From: Lithobates sylvaticus
Taxonomy: Eukaryota > Chordata > Amphibia > Anura > Ranidae
Direction of reading: 5' to 3'
DNA length: 64,000 nucleotides
NCBI GenBank assembly: GCA_028564925.1
Contig: CM053034.1
Location: 151,030,052-151,094,051, forward strand
Below are positions 10,759 through 20,562 of the stretch, piece by piece (positions within the stretch are counted from its first letter, which is position 1; each line of letters begins with the position of its first letter). A program made the translations under genes and the position numbers. A model generated the notes under the pieces. It had not been told where the DNA came from, searched no databases, and was given only the letters and a program-made list of their open reading frames with translations.

Positions 10759-12780
10759 TCAGTACTTATTCAAACCGTGTAACATATCCGTAATTTTGTC
10801 TATTTTGGTTTCTGTATTGCTTATAAACTGATCAGAATTGGGCTGTGGGACCCGGTTTCTGTACTTTCTGGGGATTACTGGCTCAGTTTGATCAGACATA
10901 TCACCATCAGAAACATTGTCTTGATTCTGGGATAGTTGTCTGGGCCTTAGTTGTTCCCTATTGTTCTGGGGATTTTGTGGTGTCCTACCCTGTAGTTTCT
11001 CCCTATTTACCCGTGTAGGCCCCCGAAGCCAATTACACCGGTAAAGGTGAGGGTGTCTACCCTTAGGTTTAAATCTGACCCGTTGGAGGTATACCCTATA
11101 GTTTCTCCTAAACCTCGGGTCTGGATCCTTTGAAAGAGACTCCTGAGGTGGTCTTTGAACTCCCCCTCTAAAGGGTACTCTCTGCTCCCCCCTTCTGATG
11201 GGTGGGGACATTGGTCTCCCGCTGGGGAAACTCAGTGGCATCTCTCCTCTGACTATATCAGCGTATCTCTTTTTCTTGGTTTTGGACTGTAATGATTGAG
11301 GAGATACATAAAATTCATCCACAAATTTCATCATAGGGCTTTCAGGCCTTCCATTGTTTTCACCAGTCTGTTGGATAGAGTACAAATTATTACTCTCTTT
11401 TACCAAAGACTCCAGTGAACACCCCCCTTTGTAATCTTTCGCTAAATTTACTTTTGCGTGGGTAGGCGGGGCCTCGAAGAACATGGGTTTGAACCCAGGT
11501 TTATCATAACCTGGCTCCTTTTCTGTTAAGTGGTCATCACTTTTGAGCACAGCCATAAATTCGGTGGGGCTTTGATTATTGGTACATGTGATATTGTGTA
11601 TATCCGGGCTAGCCGCATTAACATTTTTGTGCGGGACAAATTCTAGATGACAGCCGTTTTTAATTTCTTGCCAGGCAGTACCCAACAGACTTTTTAACTC
11701 TTCGCAAATTGGACGGTGTTTGGTTTCAAATACCCACGGTAAGAAATTAATCCTAGATTGGTCATCATTTAGGCCTAAAGCTGATAAAGCATTTTCATAG
11801 GCCTCAATGTGGTCAATAATGCATACGGATCCCTCTTCCTTAAACACTGGGACAGCATCTTTTAAAAATTCTATTATTTCTGAGGCGTCCTGTTTAGGGA
11901 TGCCTGTAGTTTTCTCTGATCCCAAAGAAAACTGATTAGACCTATTTTCATGTGGTGGTTCAATTTTTACCCCCCTTTGCTCTACAGTTGGCTTGGGGTA
12001 GAACATGGTTGCTTTTTCTAATTCCTCTTCATTATGTAACTCCCAAACTTTAGGTTGAGAGTCAAATTTTGGAATATTATCAAATTCTATACTTTCAGGG
12101 CTAAGCATCTGAGCATTATTCTGGGGCATAAACTTCCCTTGTTCTTTTAATTCTTCTTGTTGCTTAATTAGGGATTCCTGTCCTGACCTAAGCTGATTTG
12201 TTTCTTCTTTTAAATTTCCACTGCATATTACTCTGCAACTTTTTAAATTTCCACTGCCTATTACTCGGCAACTTTCTAAATTTCCACTGCCTATTACTCT
12301 GCAACTTTCGTCAGGAGACTCGTTTTCCTGCAGAAAACTCTCCTTCTCTCTTAATTGTTTACACTCTTTATTTAATTGGTGACATTCTTCCAGCATTGTT
12401 ATTGCATTATTTTGCATCTGTTTTATTTCATATTTCATCATTGACTCATCATGATATTCTGCCTTGTCATTTATCTCCCTTAGGTTTTTAGTGGGCTCAT
12501 ATTCCCCTTCTATTAAATGGGACTGGGGTTCTAAGATATCACTCTCCTGTTGGGTATATTGACTTTTAAACTCACTATAAAGATACATCAGGTTATCGCT
12601 TAATTCAAAATGCATGGGATCAGGCCTTTCTATTTCCTTTGTCTCAGAGGAGCTGTCTGTGAGTTCATCGCTTTGACCTTCCACGTTCCACACGTCTTTT
12701 ATTAACTGACGGGCGTGGTTTATAAGGCCTTCAATGCCTGCTTCTAGACTAGTCTCGTTAGACAAACTTTTTTTCGGCAT
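10759..12780 (-). CDS. gag: Gag-like protein of the LTR element
   Basis: A 673-codon frame in an otherwise non-coding internal region. The N-terminal third is strongly charged and predicted coiled coil, with a tandem 14-residue repeat (CRVIGSGNL, three copies, residues about 160-200). The middle (about 300-375) contains a helical stretch with INFLPWVFETKHRPICEEL, which looks like a retroviral capsid domain. The C-terminal part is basic and Arg/Pro/Gln-rich with no CCHC zinc knuckle. An Arg-rich tail without knuckles, together with the 1.9-kb LTRs and a 4-bp duplication, is reminiscent of spuma-type elements, but no sequence motif proves that. The frame looks whole. It would need enzymes supplied by a relative. 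Confidence 0.6.
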   Translation of the reverse strand: MPKKSLSNETSLEAGIEGLINHARQLIKDVWNVEGQSDELTDSSSETKEIERPDPMHFELSDNLMYLYSEFKSQYTQQESDILEPQSHLIEGEYEPTKNLREINDKAEYHDESMMKYEIKQMQNNAITMLEECHQLNKECKQLREKESFLQENESPDESCRVIGSGNLESCRVIGSGNLKSCRVICSGNLKEETNQLRSGQESLIKQQEELKEQGKFMPQNNAQMLSPESIEFDNIPKFDSQPKVWELHNEEELEKATMFYPKPTVEQRGVKIEPPHENRSNQFSLGSEKTTGIPKQDASEIIEFLKDAVPVFKEEGSVCIIDHIEAYENALSALGLNDDQSRINFLPWVFETKHRPICEELKSLLGTAWQEIKNGCHLEFVPHKNVNAASPDIHNITCTNNQSPTEFMAVLKSDDHLTEKEPGYDKPGFKPMFFEAPPTHAKVNLAKDYKGGCSLESLVKESNNLYSIQQTGENNGRPESPMMKFVDEFYVSPQSLQSKTKKKRYADIVRGEMPLSFPSGRPMSPPIRRGEQRVPFRGGVQRPPQESLSKDPDPRFRRNYRVYLQRVRFKPKGRHPHLYRCNWLRGPTRVNREKLQGRTPQNPQNNREQLRPRQLSQNQDNVSDGDMSDQTEPVIPRKYRNRVPQPNSDQFISNTETKIDKITDMLHGLNKY

Positions 12781-13048
12781 GATTTGTCATGTTAATTTTT
12801 GAAAACATATCCAACATTTCCTGTACTTGTTTCAAATTTGTCTGAGTACTCATATTACCACTAAGGACTGACTCTTGATAATCCCCATCAACATAAAATT
12901 CACTTTGACCAGACATTTTTCTTGGCAAAAATTTTTTTTTTAAAAAGTTAATAATTAATAATTTCATGCAAAATATTATTTCTGTCACCACCGTAACTAT
13001 GACTGATCCTGTACAAAATATCGACGTTATCTCACGCAGTGCCTCCAT
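12758..13048 (-). CDS. Small leader frame upstream of gag (uncertain)
   Basis: A 96-codon frame starting just inside the 5' LTR boundary and overlapping the first bases of gag in another frame. It begins with an ATG followed by a hydrophobic stretch (ILE/VAL/THR-rich, residues about 8-36) and then a polar region. It may be a leader or accessory peptide or chance. The bases around its ATG coincide with where a primer-binding site would be expected, which weakens the coding interpretation. Confidence 0.25.
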   Translation of the reverse strand: MEALREITSIFCTGSVIVTVVTEIIFCMKLLIINFLKKKFLPRKMSGQSEFYVDGDYQESVLSGNMSTQTNLKQVQEMLDMFSKINMTNHAEKKFV

Positions 13049-13054
13049 TTAATA

Positions 13055-14955
13055 TGTTGTGCTTTTTTTAAGGAAAGTTTCGCGCACATTTTTATTAAGT
13101 AATTTTTAACGAAGATATTTTTAAGATACAAGATCAATCTATACGACACAGTCTATATATGCGAAACTTGTTCACGGAGACGGGTGATCGTACTTAATAG
13201 TCACATTTATTGGTTGACAGAAAACAAATATTTACATGAAATTAAAATACAGATTGTATTATTTGAACATTTGACAATTAATGGAAATACCCTTAAAATG
13301 GGCGTAATAGTACCTTGGACACAATATCACCATGATAACTTCTTCAGTAGAATCAATAACCTTATACTTGACAATTTAACATAATGTCTGTATTTCACAC
13401 ACCCAGCCGTTGCTATGCTGCAGGTAAGCAACGTTGAACAATGCGAAATACTTTAGACATTTGTTTGTCAATAAAAAGCAACTATGCAAAAAGTAATATA
13501 TAATAAAAATTGAATATTAGAGAAAAATCTATGAAAAGGCGATTATTGATTCTGGAGAATGATTATCAATACTAGAATATTCAATACATCAATATTTAAG
13601 AGAACATACAAGATAAAATCAACATTGCATATTTACCCATTCCAAAATGGCTATTAGTCTGGATTTAAGATAGCTACCGGGTTCAGGATTCTCCTTGGAG
13701 GTTTAAAGTATATTTCCAGGCATGGCTGTCAGTCTATCTGGGAAGATGTTTCTCTCCCAGTGTCCCTTCCCCAGGGTGGGTCCCTGAGCTCTCAGGTTCC
13801 CCTGAGCTGTCCTCCTTTCACTATCTCTCCAGCTTCTTAAATACCCTCTTACACAATAAGATCATAAAATTTGTAATATGTTCAGCCCAAAAGGTATGTG
13901 TCTCTTTCCTATTGGCCTAAATGTTGTAAATGTAATTGCGCCTTCAACCACCAGGGGTCTCACATGTGTTTTGGGGCTGCTCTGTAAAGTAATATATTTT
14001 ATTTTATACTGTATATTTTACTTTAGTGGAAATATCTATATCTTTAATATTTGGGAATTCTACTAACCCCATACTATCAAATACGCTTAGCATAATTATT
14101 GATCAATCACTTTGCATAAAAATGTTGATATATATGCATATCATTGTATATCTGTAAACATTTAGTCCATTTAAAAAGGACACAAGTTATATGTATATAT
14201 ATATATTAATCAACATCACATACAGTTTTTATCTATCTGGATACCTGTATAATTTGGGTATCCAATCAATATTTGTTTATCTAGCATAGTTAAATTCTAA
14301 TATATTCATAGCATAATCATATATATATCTTAATACTAATTTGTTCCTAAAACAATTCTATTAATAATCACCCTATATTTATTATGTTTTCTTTATAACC
14401 GATTTCATCAATTCATCGGATACTAAAATGGTAGTTTTATTTTGTGACTGACAGATATCACATATACTATGAATTGACTGGTAACATCATGTTTTGAGAT
14501 GAACTTTGAACAGTCCAATACATGTTTTGATAGCTTAGCTGTGTACACAATTTCTAGGACTTCACACAATGGGCTTTGTCGGAAAAGGCCTTGGCTTTAG
14601 AATTTTTGTATTGATGGTTGTAAATTGTCCAAACAGCCTTCACCTCAGCACAAAGGATTCTCCCCAGTCACGAACCACCTCCAGTGATGACACCTAATAA
14701 ATTTGGCCTTCTCAAACTAATCAACAAAAATAAGTACACACCTTTTGTTTGGTGACAAAGGCTACCATTGTTCCTGTCTCCTTTCTGGTTCAATACGGGC
14801 TTGTAAACTTTATATATTTGAGACTTGTAAATTAGGCAACCAGTTCATCTGCTTTTCAGGAGCAAAAGTTCATTTCAATTTTTTTTTGTTAGGCCTACTG
14901 AATCTCCCATCTCTGCCAGCGAATATTAGATATATTTCTTCATAAATTCACAACA
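13055..14955 (-). repeat. 5' LTR (minus orientation) of the gag-only element
   Basis: Partner of 7018-8909. It ends ...CACAACA at 14955, directly followed by ACGT and then by the resumed LINE A coding sequence. In minus orientation it is the promoter-bearing LTR upstream of gag. Confidence 0.85.
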
Positions 14956-16318
14956 ACGTGCTACCCCGAATCCTTTACCTGTTGCAAACTATCCCAATAA
15001 AACTCCCACAGTCCTTTCACCTCTCGTATAAACGTATGTGCAGAACCTTCATATGGGCTACCAAACCTCAGAGACTTAATTGGACTAGACTGACTCTTCC
15101 CAAAGTACAAGGCGGAGTGGGTCTACCAGACCTGCAAAAATACCAATGGGCCTGCCATATGGCCAGAATTGTGGACTGGCATGTCCCCGGTTCCTGCAAA
15201 GCTTGGATCCACCTTGAACAGTCCTTCACTGACACTCCCTTAACACATTTCCCATGGTTACACACATCCCACGTTCCCAAACAGCTGACATTCCATCCCT
15301 TGATTGGGGCCACTATCATGTACTCCCGCCTGGCTAACAAACATTCCTCATTTCTACACGCCCCGGGTCCCATGACCCCATTAACCAATAATCCTGACTT
15401 CCCTACTGATCTTACTAGAATAAGTTCCACACTCCCATGCACAATTGGCCCTCCTAGAGCCCAAAATTTTTTTACCAATGGTGAACTTTCCTCATATCAA
15501 TCTTTATCCCAGGCCCTCCCAGACTACTGAATTCCTTTTTTTACCTACCTGCAACTCAGTCATTTCTTCCAGACTTGTAGGCCCGTTGTGCCTTGGCACC
15601 ATACATTCACGCCATTTGAAAACCTTTGTCTTCAGGAGGAACCCCAAACACACGTAATATCCACATCCTACTCATTCCTATTCCCTACCCATGATGACAC
15701 ATCTGATGCTCTGGCTCGCAAATGGGAATCCGACCTCGTGTGACCTTTACCCCCCATGAATGGGAAAAGATCTATACACTTATGCACAAGGGCTCTCTCA
15801 ATGTCTCTATACAAGAGAATCATTACAAACTGTTTTCCAAGTGGTATAGGACGCCCCTACTCCTTCATAAAATACACCCGAACATAGCCCCTCTCTGCTG
15901 GCGTTGCAACGCTCATCCTGGTTCCCTCTTGCATATCTGGTGGGAATGCCCACTTATCCAAACTTTTTGGTCGGAAATACGATCCCTCATACAGCACATC
16001 ACCACTTACGATATACCACTCACCCCCGCCCGATTTCTTGTACACCACTCCCCTTCCTCTGTTCATACATACAAAAACTCTCTCACAATTCATCTAATTA
16101 ATGCCGCTAATCAATGCATCCCGGTCCATTGGAAGAGTCCTTCACCTCCCACTATCCCTGAATGGACCCGCAGGGTCGACAGAGTAGAAGAAATGGAAAG
16201 CCTCATCCACCAGGCCAGAGATACTGTCAGCAGTCATGAACATACTTGGGCCTGCTGGAAACACTTTAGATCATCTCCTCTACCAGTTCTGAACGCCATT
16301 GCGGCGATTCCCTCTTGA
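14956..16318 (+). pseudogene. LINE A ORF2, C-terminal domain
   Basis: This encodes the thumb and C-terminal region of the Tx1/L1 ORF2 protein. It starts LPRILYLLQTIPIKLP, matching the equivalent LINE B segment (LPKILYIFQTVPIFPL). It continues through MCRTFIWATKP and GGVGLPDLQKYQWA, and later carries the Cys-rich C-terminal motif CWRCNAHPGSLLHIWWECP near 15890-15950. In L1-type proteins this Cys-rich segment is thought to contact RNA. Stops interrupt the frame from 15528, and it reopens at 15722, so at least two lesions lie between. The frame then runs to a TGA at 16316-16318. Confidence 0.82.
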
Positions 16319-16839
16319 TTACTGAATGTATTTATGTCATACTGATATGAATTTCTATACTTTTTGTTGTATTCTCCTCTCTATTGGGCACATCCTACGC
16401 ACTCTGATTAGCCCTTTCTTCATATGTCCTTCCCCATTCACAGCAAGTCCCCTTATCAGGGTGAATGGGGTTGGATTCGCTTCTGATGCCCAACATATCC
16501 ATATCCATTCTTGCACTTATACGCCCCTCCTTCTGATAAGTGATTTGTCGCCCTGCTACTAATGCATGTTAGAAGGTTTGCTTTTTCCCCTTCCACGTGC
16601 TTTGCATACTCGTATCTCAATATATTGATATTGCTATACCTCAATGCCAGGTTTTTGTCATATTTCACCTTTACATGTTCCAACGTCTTGCTATTTTGGC
16701 TTATTGCAGGTTGTTTAGTTGTACAATGCTCAATTTTTTGTTACTTACCATTGCATTGTTGTTTGGCATGTGTTTCCTGCCAATATTACTTGTACTGCTT
16801 GAAATCTTTTTAAAAATATATTTAAAAAAAAAAAAAAAA
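14956..16839 (+). mobile_element. LINE A, 3' portion with poly-A tail
   Basis: Resumes the LINE that stops at 3517; joining is supported by codon continuity around the ACGT duplicated at the insertion site. The C-terminal part of ORF2 ends at 16318, a 3' untranslated region of about 500 bp follows, and the copy closes with 16 adenines at 16824-16839. The next base begins the Harbinger-like element, whose expected outer terminal bases are missing. Confidence 0.82.
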
Positions 16840-17464
16840 GATTTTCCGACAACAAAGTCCGATCACACCAATTCCGATCGTGTGTAGCGTAGTCCGACGG
16901 ACAAAGTGCTACGCATGCTCAGAAGAAATTCTGTGACGGAAGCGCTCGGTCAGGTAAAACTACCATTCCTAATCGACACAGCACATTCGTCACGTTGCAA
17001 TGTTAAAATGTCTTTAATGCAGCGCATTCTCTTTTTCTTTACATTGCAAGAAGAATGACGTGTTTTAGCTGCTCCTATTCACACTCACTTCTCACAAACT
17101 TATTTCTTTATTCTTTTTCAGGATTTCTTGACTAGATGTTTATTTTTCCTCAGATCTTAAAAGAATGTTTGTTATATTTTTTGGATGATTTGTCATATTT
17201 GTTTTTTTGTTTGGAATACATATTTTCAGGATAATTTATTTAGATTTTTGAGGGGGGTTGTGTGTCTCAACTTAGCAAAACAACATTATTATCATTTGTA
17301 TTTGTTGCTTAAATTTACTCAGAGTTTGTTTGTTGTTGGTGCCCCTTGTTAATTGGACTTTATTATTTGTGAAATGTACCTGCATACTCACAAATAAACT
17401 GTCATTGTAGAAAAGTAAAACACATAGGCAATGATTTTTTCAACTCAAAAATACCTTTATTTAG

Positions 17465-17755
17465 GTCTCAGCAACAAACCAAAGAGGAACGCAGCGATGG
17501 AGAAACTTGGGGAATTTGCAAAGCCTTGGACACCCACGGCAAACATCATTTTTGAAGCTTCTAAAATTGGTGGCCTGAGGAGTACCTATCTAAATAATAA
17601 GGGAGTGCTATCTGGTCCTGAAGTTCAAAACATCCGGAACTGCAGCAGATGCCATCTAGGTCCCCAGGCTCTGGTCCTACGAGAGGCTCCATCTTCTCTC
17701 AGACCAGACTGAATCCAGGTCGTCACTCTCTTGTCTTCCTTCCACGCTTCCTTGC
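17465..17755 (+). pseudogene. Inverted partial copy of the MADF exon
   Basis: On the plus strand this encodes SNKPKRNAAMEKLGEFAKP, followed by a stretch ending GGLRSTYLNNKG. It matches the minus-strand MADF exon at about 18535-18830 (SSKPKRYAAMKKLVEFVKP ... GSLGSTYFRE). The DNA match continues past the protein match to about 17755, at roughly three quarters identity by eye. The copy lacks the N-terminal part of the domain and has lost coding continuity after about 17640. It is an inverted duplicate rather than an independent gene. Confidence 0.7.
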
Positions 17756-17841
17756 ACGCTGTGGCTGTGGTGCTGGTGGGGTGGCAGAAGGAGGAGGAGG
17801 AGGCGGAGCATGGTCACTATCACAAACATGTGTGAGTGGGG

Positions 17842-18907
17842 TCATCCCCCAGCCATACCCTTATTTAGGACCCTGAGGATGACCTCCTCACACATGTTGC
17901 GTTGCCCCACCTCCATAGCCATCATTTTCGTGGCAACCATGGAGCCAAAGCCCTCCTCGTAGGTGGGTGTGGCATGTAGGGAGGCTGAAGCCTCTCTGAT
18001 CAGCCGGAGCGCTGACTCTCCCACCTCACCCCCCCTTCTCACCCTTTTGTAGGGAAGGCGGAGGGGAGGGACTTGGGAGACAGTCAGGCTCCTAGGCCTA
18101 CCCCCCTCTTGGCTGCCACTACCCACCTCTTGGCTGCCACTAACCCCTTCCTCCTCCTGACTGCCACATTCCACAGCTACCTCCTGGCTGAGGTCTTCCT
18201 GTGTATGAAAAAGGGACATAGTTTGAGTTATTTGTTCATCAAACACACACAATTTTCATCTAGTGACTGTTGCAAAATGTTTACAAATAGCAAACCATAC
18301 AATTCTCAGCCCTGCAGTTTAGATTCTTGCCCCAAATGTCTCCAACACTACCGTCTGTTGATATGTCAAACACATTAGGAACTAAGCAATTGTGGATCCT
18401 GAATTAAGTGAACATCATTCATTTGTCACAAAAATGGGTACAAAACTACTATACCTGGCTCAAGCTGGGCTCCTCCACATCTTCCAGACTGGAAGGCCCA
18501 GGTTGCTCCTTGGAAGCCTCATCAGGGGTGGCGTGCATGGAAGGACGCGTGCAAGGAGAGTGACTCCCTGACATTAGCCTGGTCTTTGAGAAAATGGAGC
18601 CTCTCATAGTACCAGAGCTTGGGGACATAGACCTGATCTGCTGCAGCTCCAGATGCTTGGGACTTCAGGACCGTATTGCGCTCCCTGAAATAGGTACTCC
18701 CCAGGCTGCCAATTTTAAGTCTTAACTTCTGAACGGTTGCTGTGGGGATCGTTGGCTTTACAAATTCCACAAGTTTCTTCATGGCTGCGTACCTCTTTGG
18801 TTTGCTGCTGTAATCAGGGTGTTTGGCCTGCCATAATAGGGGCATTTCCCTGTACTTATCAATGAAGAGGGGGAGAAAACTCACATCGTTGAAGCCCTCC
18901 ATAATCT
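17842..18907 (-). pseudogene. MADF-domain gene of the Harbinger-like element (two coding exons, frameshifted)
   Basis: Exon 18907-18455 starts after a good acceptor (TTGTGTCTTGCAG read on minus). Translation probably begins at MEGFNDVSFLPLF. It encodes a MADF (Myb/SANT-like) DNA-binding domain: FIDKYREMPLLWQAKHPDY, KPKRYAAMKKLVEF, LGSTYFRE and VYVPKLWYYERLHFL. After a frameshift near 18535-18560 the exon's correct frame reads TPDEASKEQPGPSSLED and ends at CCAG/GTATAG (18455/18454). The second exon (18198-17842) follows the acceptor TTTTCATACACAG in matching phase and encodes an acidic, Ser/Gln-rich linker and a C-terminal helix (LRLIREASASLHA ... CEEVILRVLNKG). A non-coding upstream exon probably ends near 19034 (AACGAAG/GTACAA). 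A DNA-binding role is inferred from the domain. Confidence 0.68.
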
Positions 18908-19034
18908 CTGCAAGACACAACACCACACAAAACACTATAAATAATGTCAGGCTAAACTCTCTTAATCTTCTCCATAAATAAGCCTCAAGGTCTAATCAGT
19001 CTAGTCTAGTTATGTACCAAGTTCAAATTGTACC

Positions 19035-19213
19035 TTCGTTCTAGCGATCGTCTCGTGCGTGAGCTTTCTCTCCCCTCGTCTCACAGATCGTGGCTACGAC
19101 ACAGGTGTGTGACGTTTTATATACAGTGCGCATGCGTCAAACTCCGCCCGCCCCTGACGATCTTTCTCGTCTATTCCCCACCCCTTCTCTTTACGGCGCA
19201 GTGGGGAGAGCAC
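19035..19213. promoter_or_regulatory. Likely bidirectional promoter between the MADF and Myb/SANT genes
   Basis: The two genes diverge from this short interval. On the minus strand a TATA box (TATATAAAAC, plus-strand coordinates 19114-19123) points toward the MADF gene. GC-rich and GCGCATGCG sequence surrounds it. The plus-strand ATG lies at 19214 with no obvious TATA of its own. The position is an inference from gene layout. Confidence 0.5.
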
Positions 19214-20562
19214 ATGGTGGGGACACAGCAGGTGTGCCCCAAATATTGCAGCAACGAGGAGGAGGACGAGGAAAGGCCGGAGGCAGAAACGTCCCGATCC
19301 CGGCGGCTGAAATTTAAGGCCTCCAATATGTCTTTTGGAGAAATGTTGGAGATGGTGGACATATTGAAGAGGAGCGACTATGATGGGAAGTATGAGCCTT
19401 ACCTCAACCCAAATGTCAGAAAGGCCAAGATCATGTCTAAAGTTGTGAGGAGGCTGTACAATCATTTTGGGGTACAACGATCCAAGGAGCAACTGAGGAA
19501 ACGCTGGTCAGACCTAAAACTGAGGGAGCCCGATCAGTACAGAAAGATCAAGCGAGTTCTTCAAAAAAGTAAGTAGTTGCGTTTTGTGTTTGATTTCTTG
19601 CTTGCATACTGCTCCATGTGTTTGGATTTTTTCAATGTTGTACCTTAGAAAATGGCCACTTTCATGTACGTCTGTGCATTTGATCGTACTCAACCTCGAT
19701 CTTTCTGCCACTGTCATGTTTGTGTGTGTCCATTCGATAGTACTCAACCTCGATCGTTTGGCCACTTATAATACAAGGTTTGGTGAAGTTTTTAGTGAAA
19801 GGAAGTTTGTTCTCAATAGAGATGTCATCAAGAATGTAAAGCAAATTTATTCAATGTAAAGGAGAGGTCACTCAGTAGCTGTTTACCCATCTGGACTCTA
19901 GAGCACTAGTGCTGGGACACCCAAACCCCCTTTTTATTATGCTTTTCCACACATGTGCTCCAGTGGATACTAGAGGGGTGTCAACATCAGACAAACTTCT
20001 ACCAAAAAGCTAGTAAGTTTTGCACCTTTACAAAGTGACTACATTTATGTTGTTGTCATTTGTAACTGGCCAACCAAAAATATTGTCCCTCACTTTCAAG
20101 CAATGTTTGACATTTCCTATTTCTGCCCTCAATAGATTGTGGTGCTAAATCTTCCTTTTGTACATTCTCATAGGGGAGCGAAAACTCGGGACGTCTGAGG
20201 AAACCAGAAAACCCACACCTCCCAAAGAAGGGGAAAGACCAGAAGCAGAGGAGGAGGAGGAGGAAGGAGAGATCATAGAACTTGGAGAACTTGTCACCAC
20301 AACAGGTGAGTGTGGGAGAACACAGCTACTGGTAAGCTAATCAATGTATGCCTGCCTCATTTCCAAGAGACATTTTTTTTTTTTGGTGTTTTTAGGTGAC
20401 GTGGATGTTGTGGAAGAAGAATCGCACTTTACCACTGAAAGTGCACACGTACTCATCGGGGAGATAATGGTCTGCAATCGAGATCTAGATGAGATAAAGC
20501 AAAACATCAATGATGTTCAACAAAAATTGAAGAACATCATTGATGTTTTAGGTAAAATCTGA
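19214..20562 (+). CDS. Myb/SANT-like DNA-binding protein, three exons, apparently intact
   Basis: Exons are 19214-19568, 20174-20305 and 20396-20562. Each junction has canonical signals: donors AAAAAA/GTAAGT and AACAG/GTGAGT, acceptors TTCTCATAG/G and GTGTTTTTAG/G. All junctions are phase 1, and the spliced coding length is 654 bp (217 residues plus stop). Residues about 25-118 form a Myb/SANT-like trihelix domain (MSFGEMLEMVDILKRSDYDG, KIMSKVVRRLYNHFGV, KEQLRKRWSDLKLREPDQY). A Glu-rich linker follows, and the C-terminus has a short coiled coil (DLDEIKQNINDVQQKLKNII). Such proteins in Harbinger elements bind the element's ends and help bring in the transposase. That role here is by analogy. 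An upstream in-frame extension to 19028 exists, but 19214 suits the layout better. Confidence 0.72.

Larger units (their letters stand above)
7018..14955 (-). mobile_element. Gag-only LTR retroelement fossil, structurally whole
   Basis: Two long direct repeats (7018-8909 and 13055-14955) bound an internal region read on the minus strand. The LTR ends are TGTTGTG and CACAACA, a perfect 7-base inverted terminus. Flanking ACGT at 7014-7017 and 14956-14959 gives a 4-bp target duplication. A purine-rich stretch sits just inside the 3' LTR (8910-8925 read on minus). One large gag-like frame is present; no reverse transcriptase, integrase or env was recognised. It is a non-autonomous element, and its gag frame looks unbroken. 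The LTRs differ at a few dozen positions over 1.9 kb, so it is moderately young. Confidence 0.82.

Noticed and set aside
17842-20562. Host MADF and Myb/SANT genes
   Set aside because: Both lie between matching transposon termini, with an inverted partial exon copy beside them, which fits a transposon better than two host genes. Co-option is not excluded.
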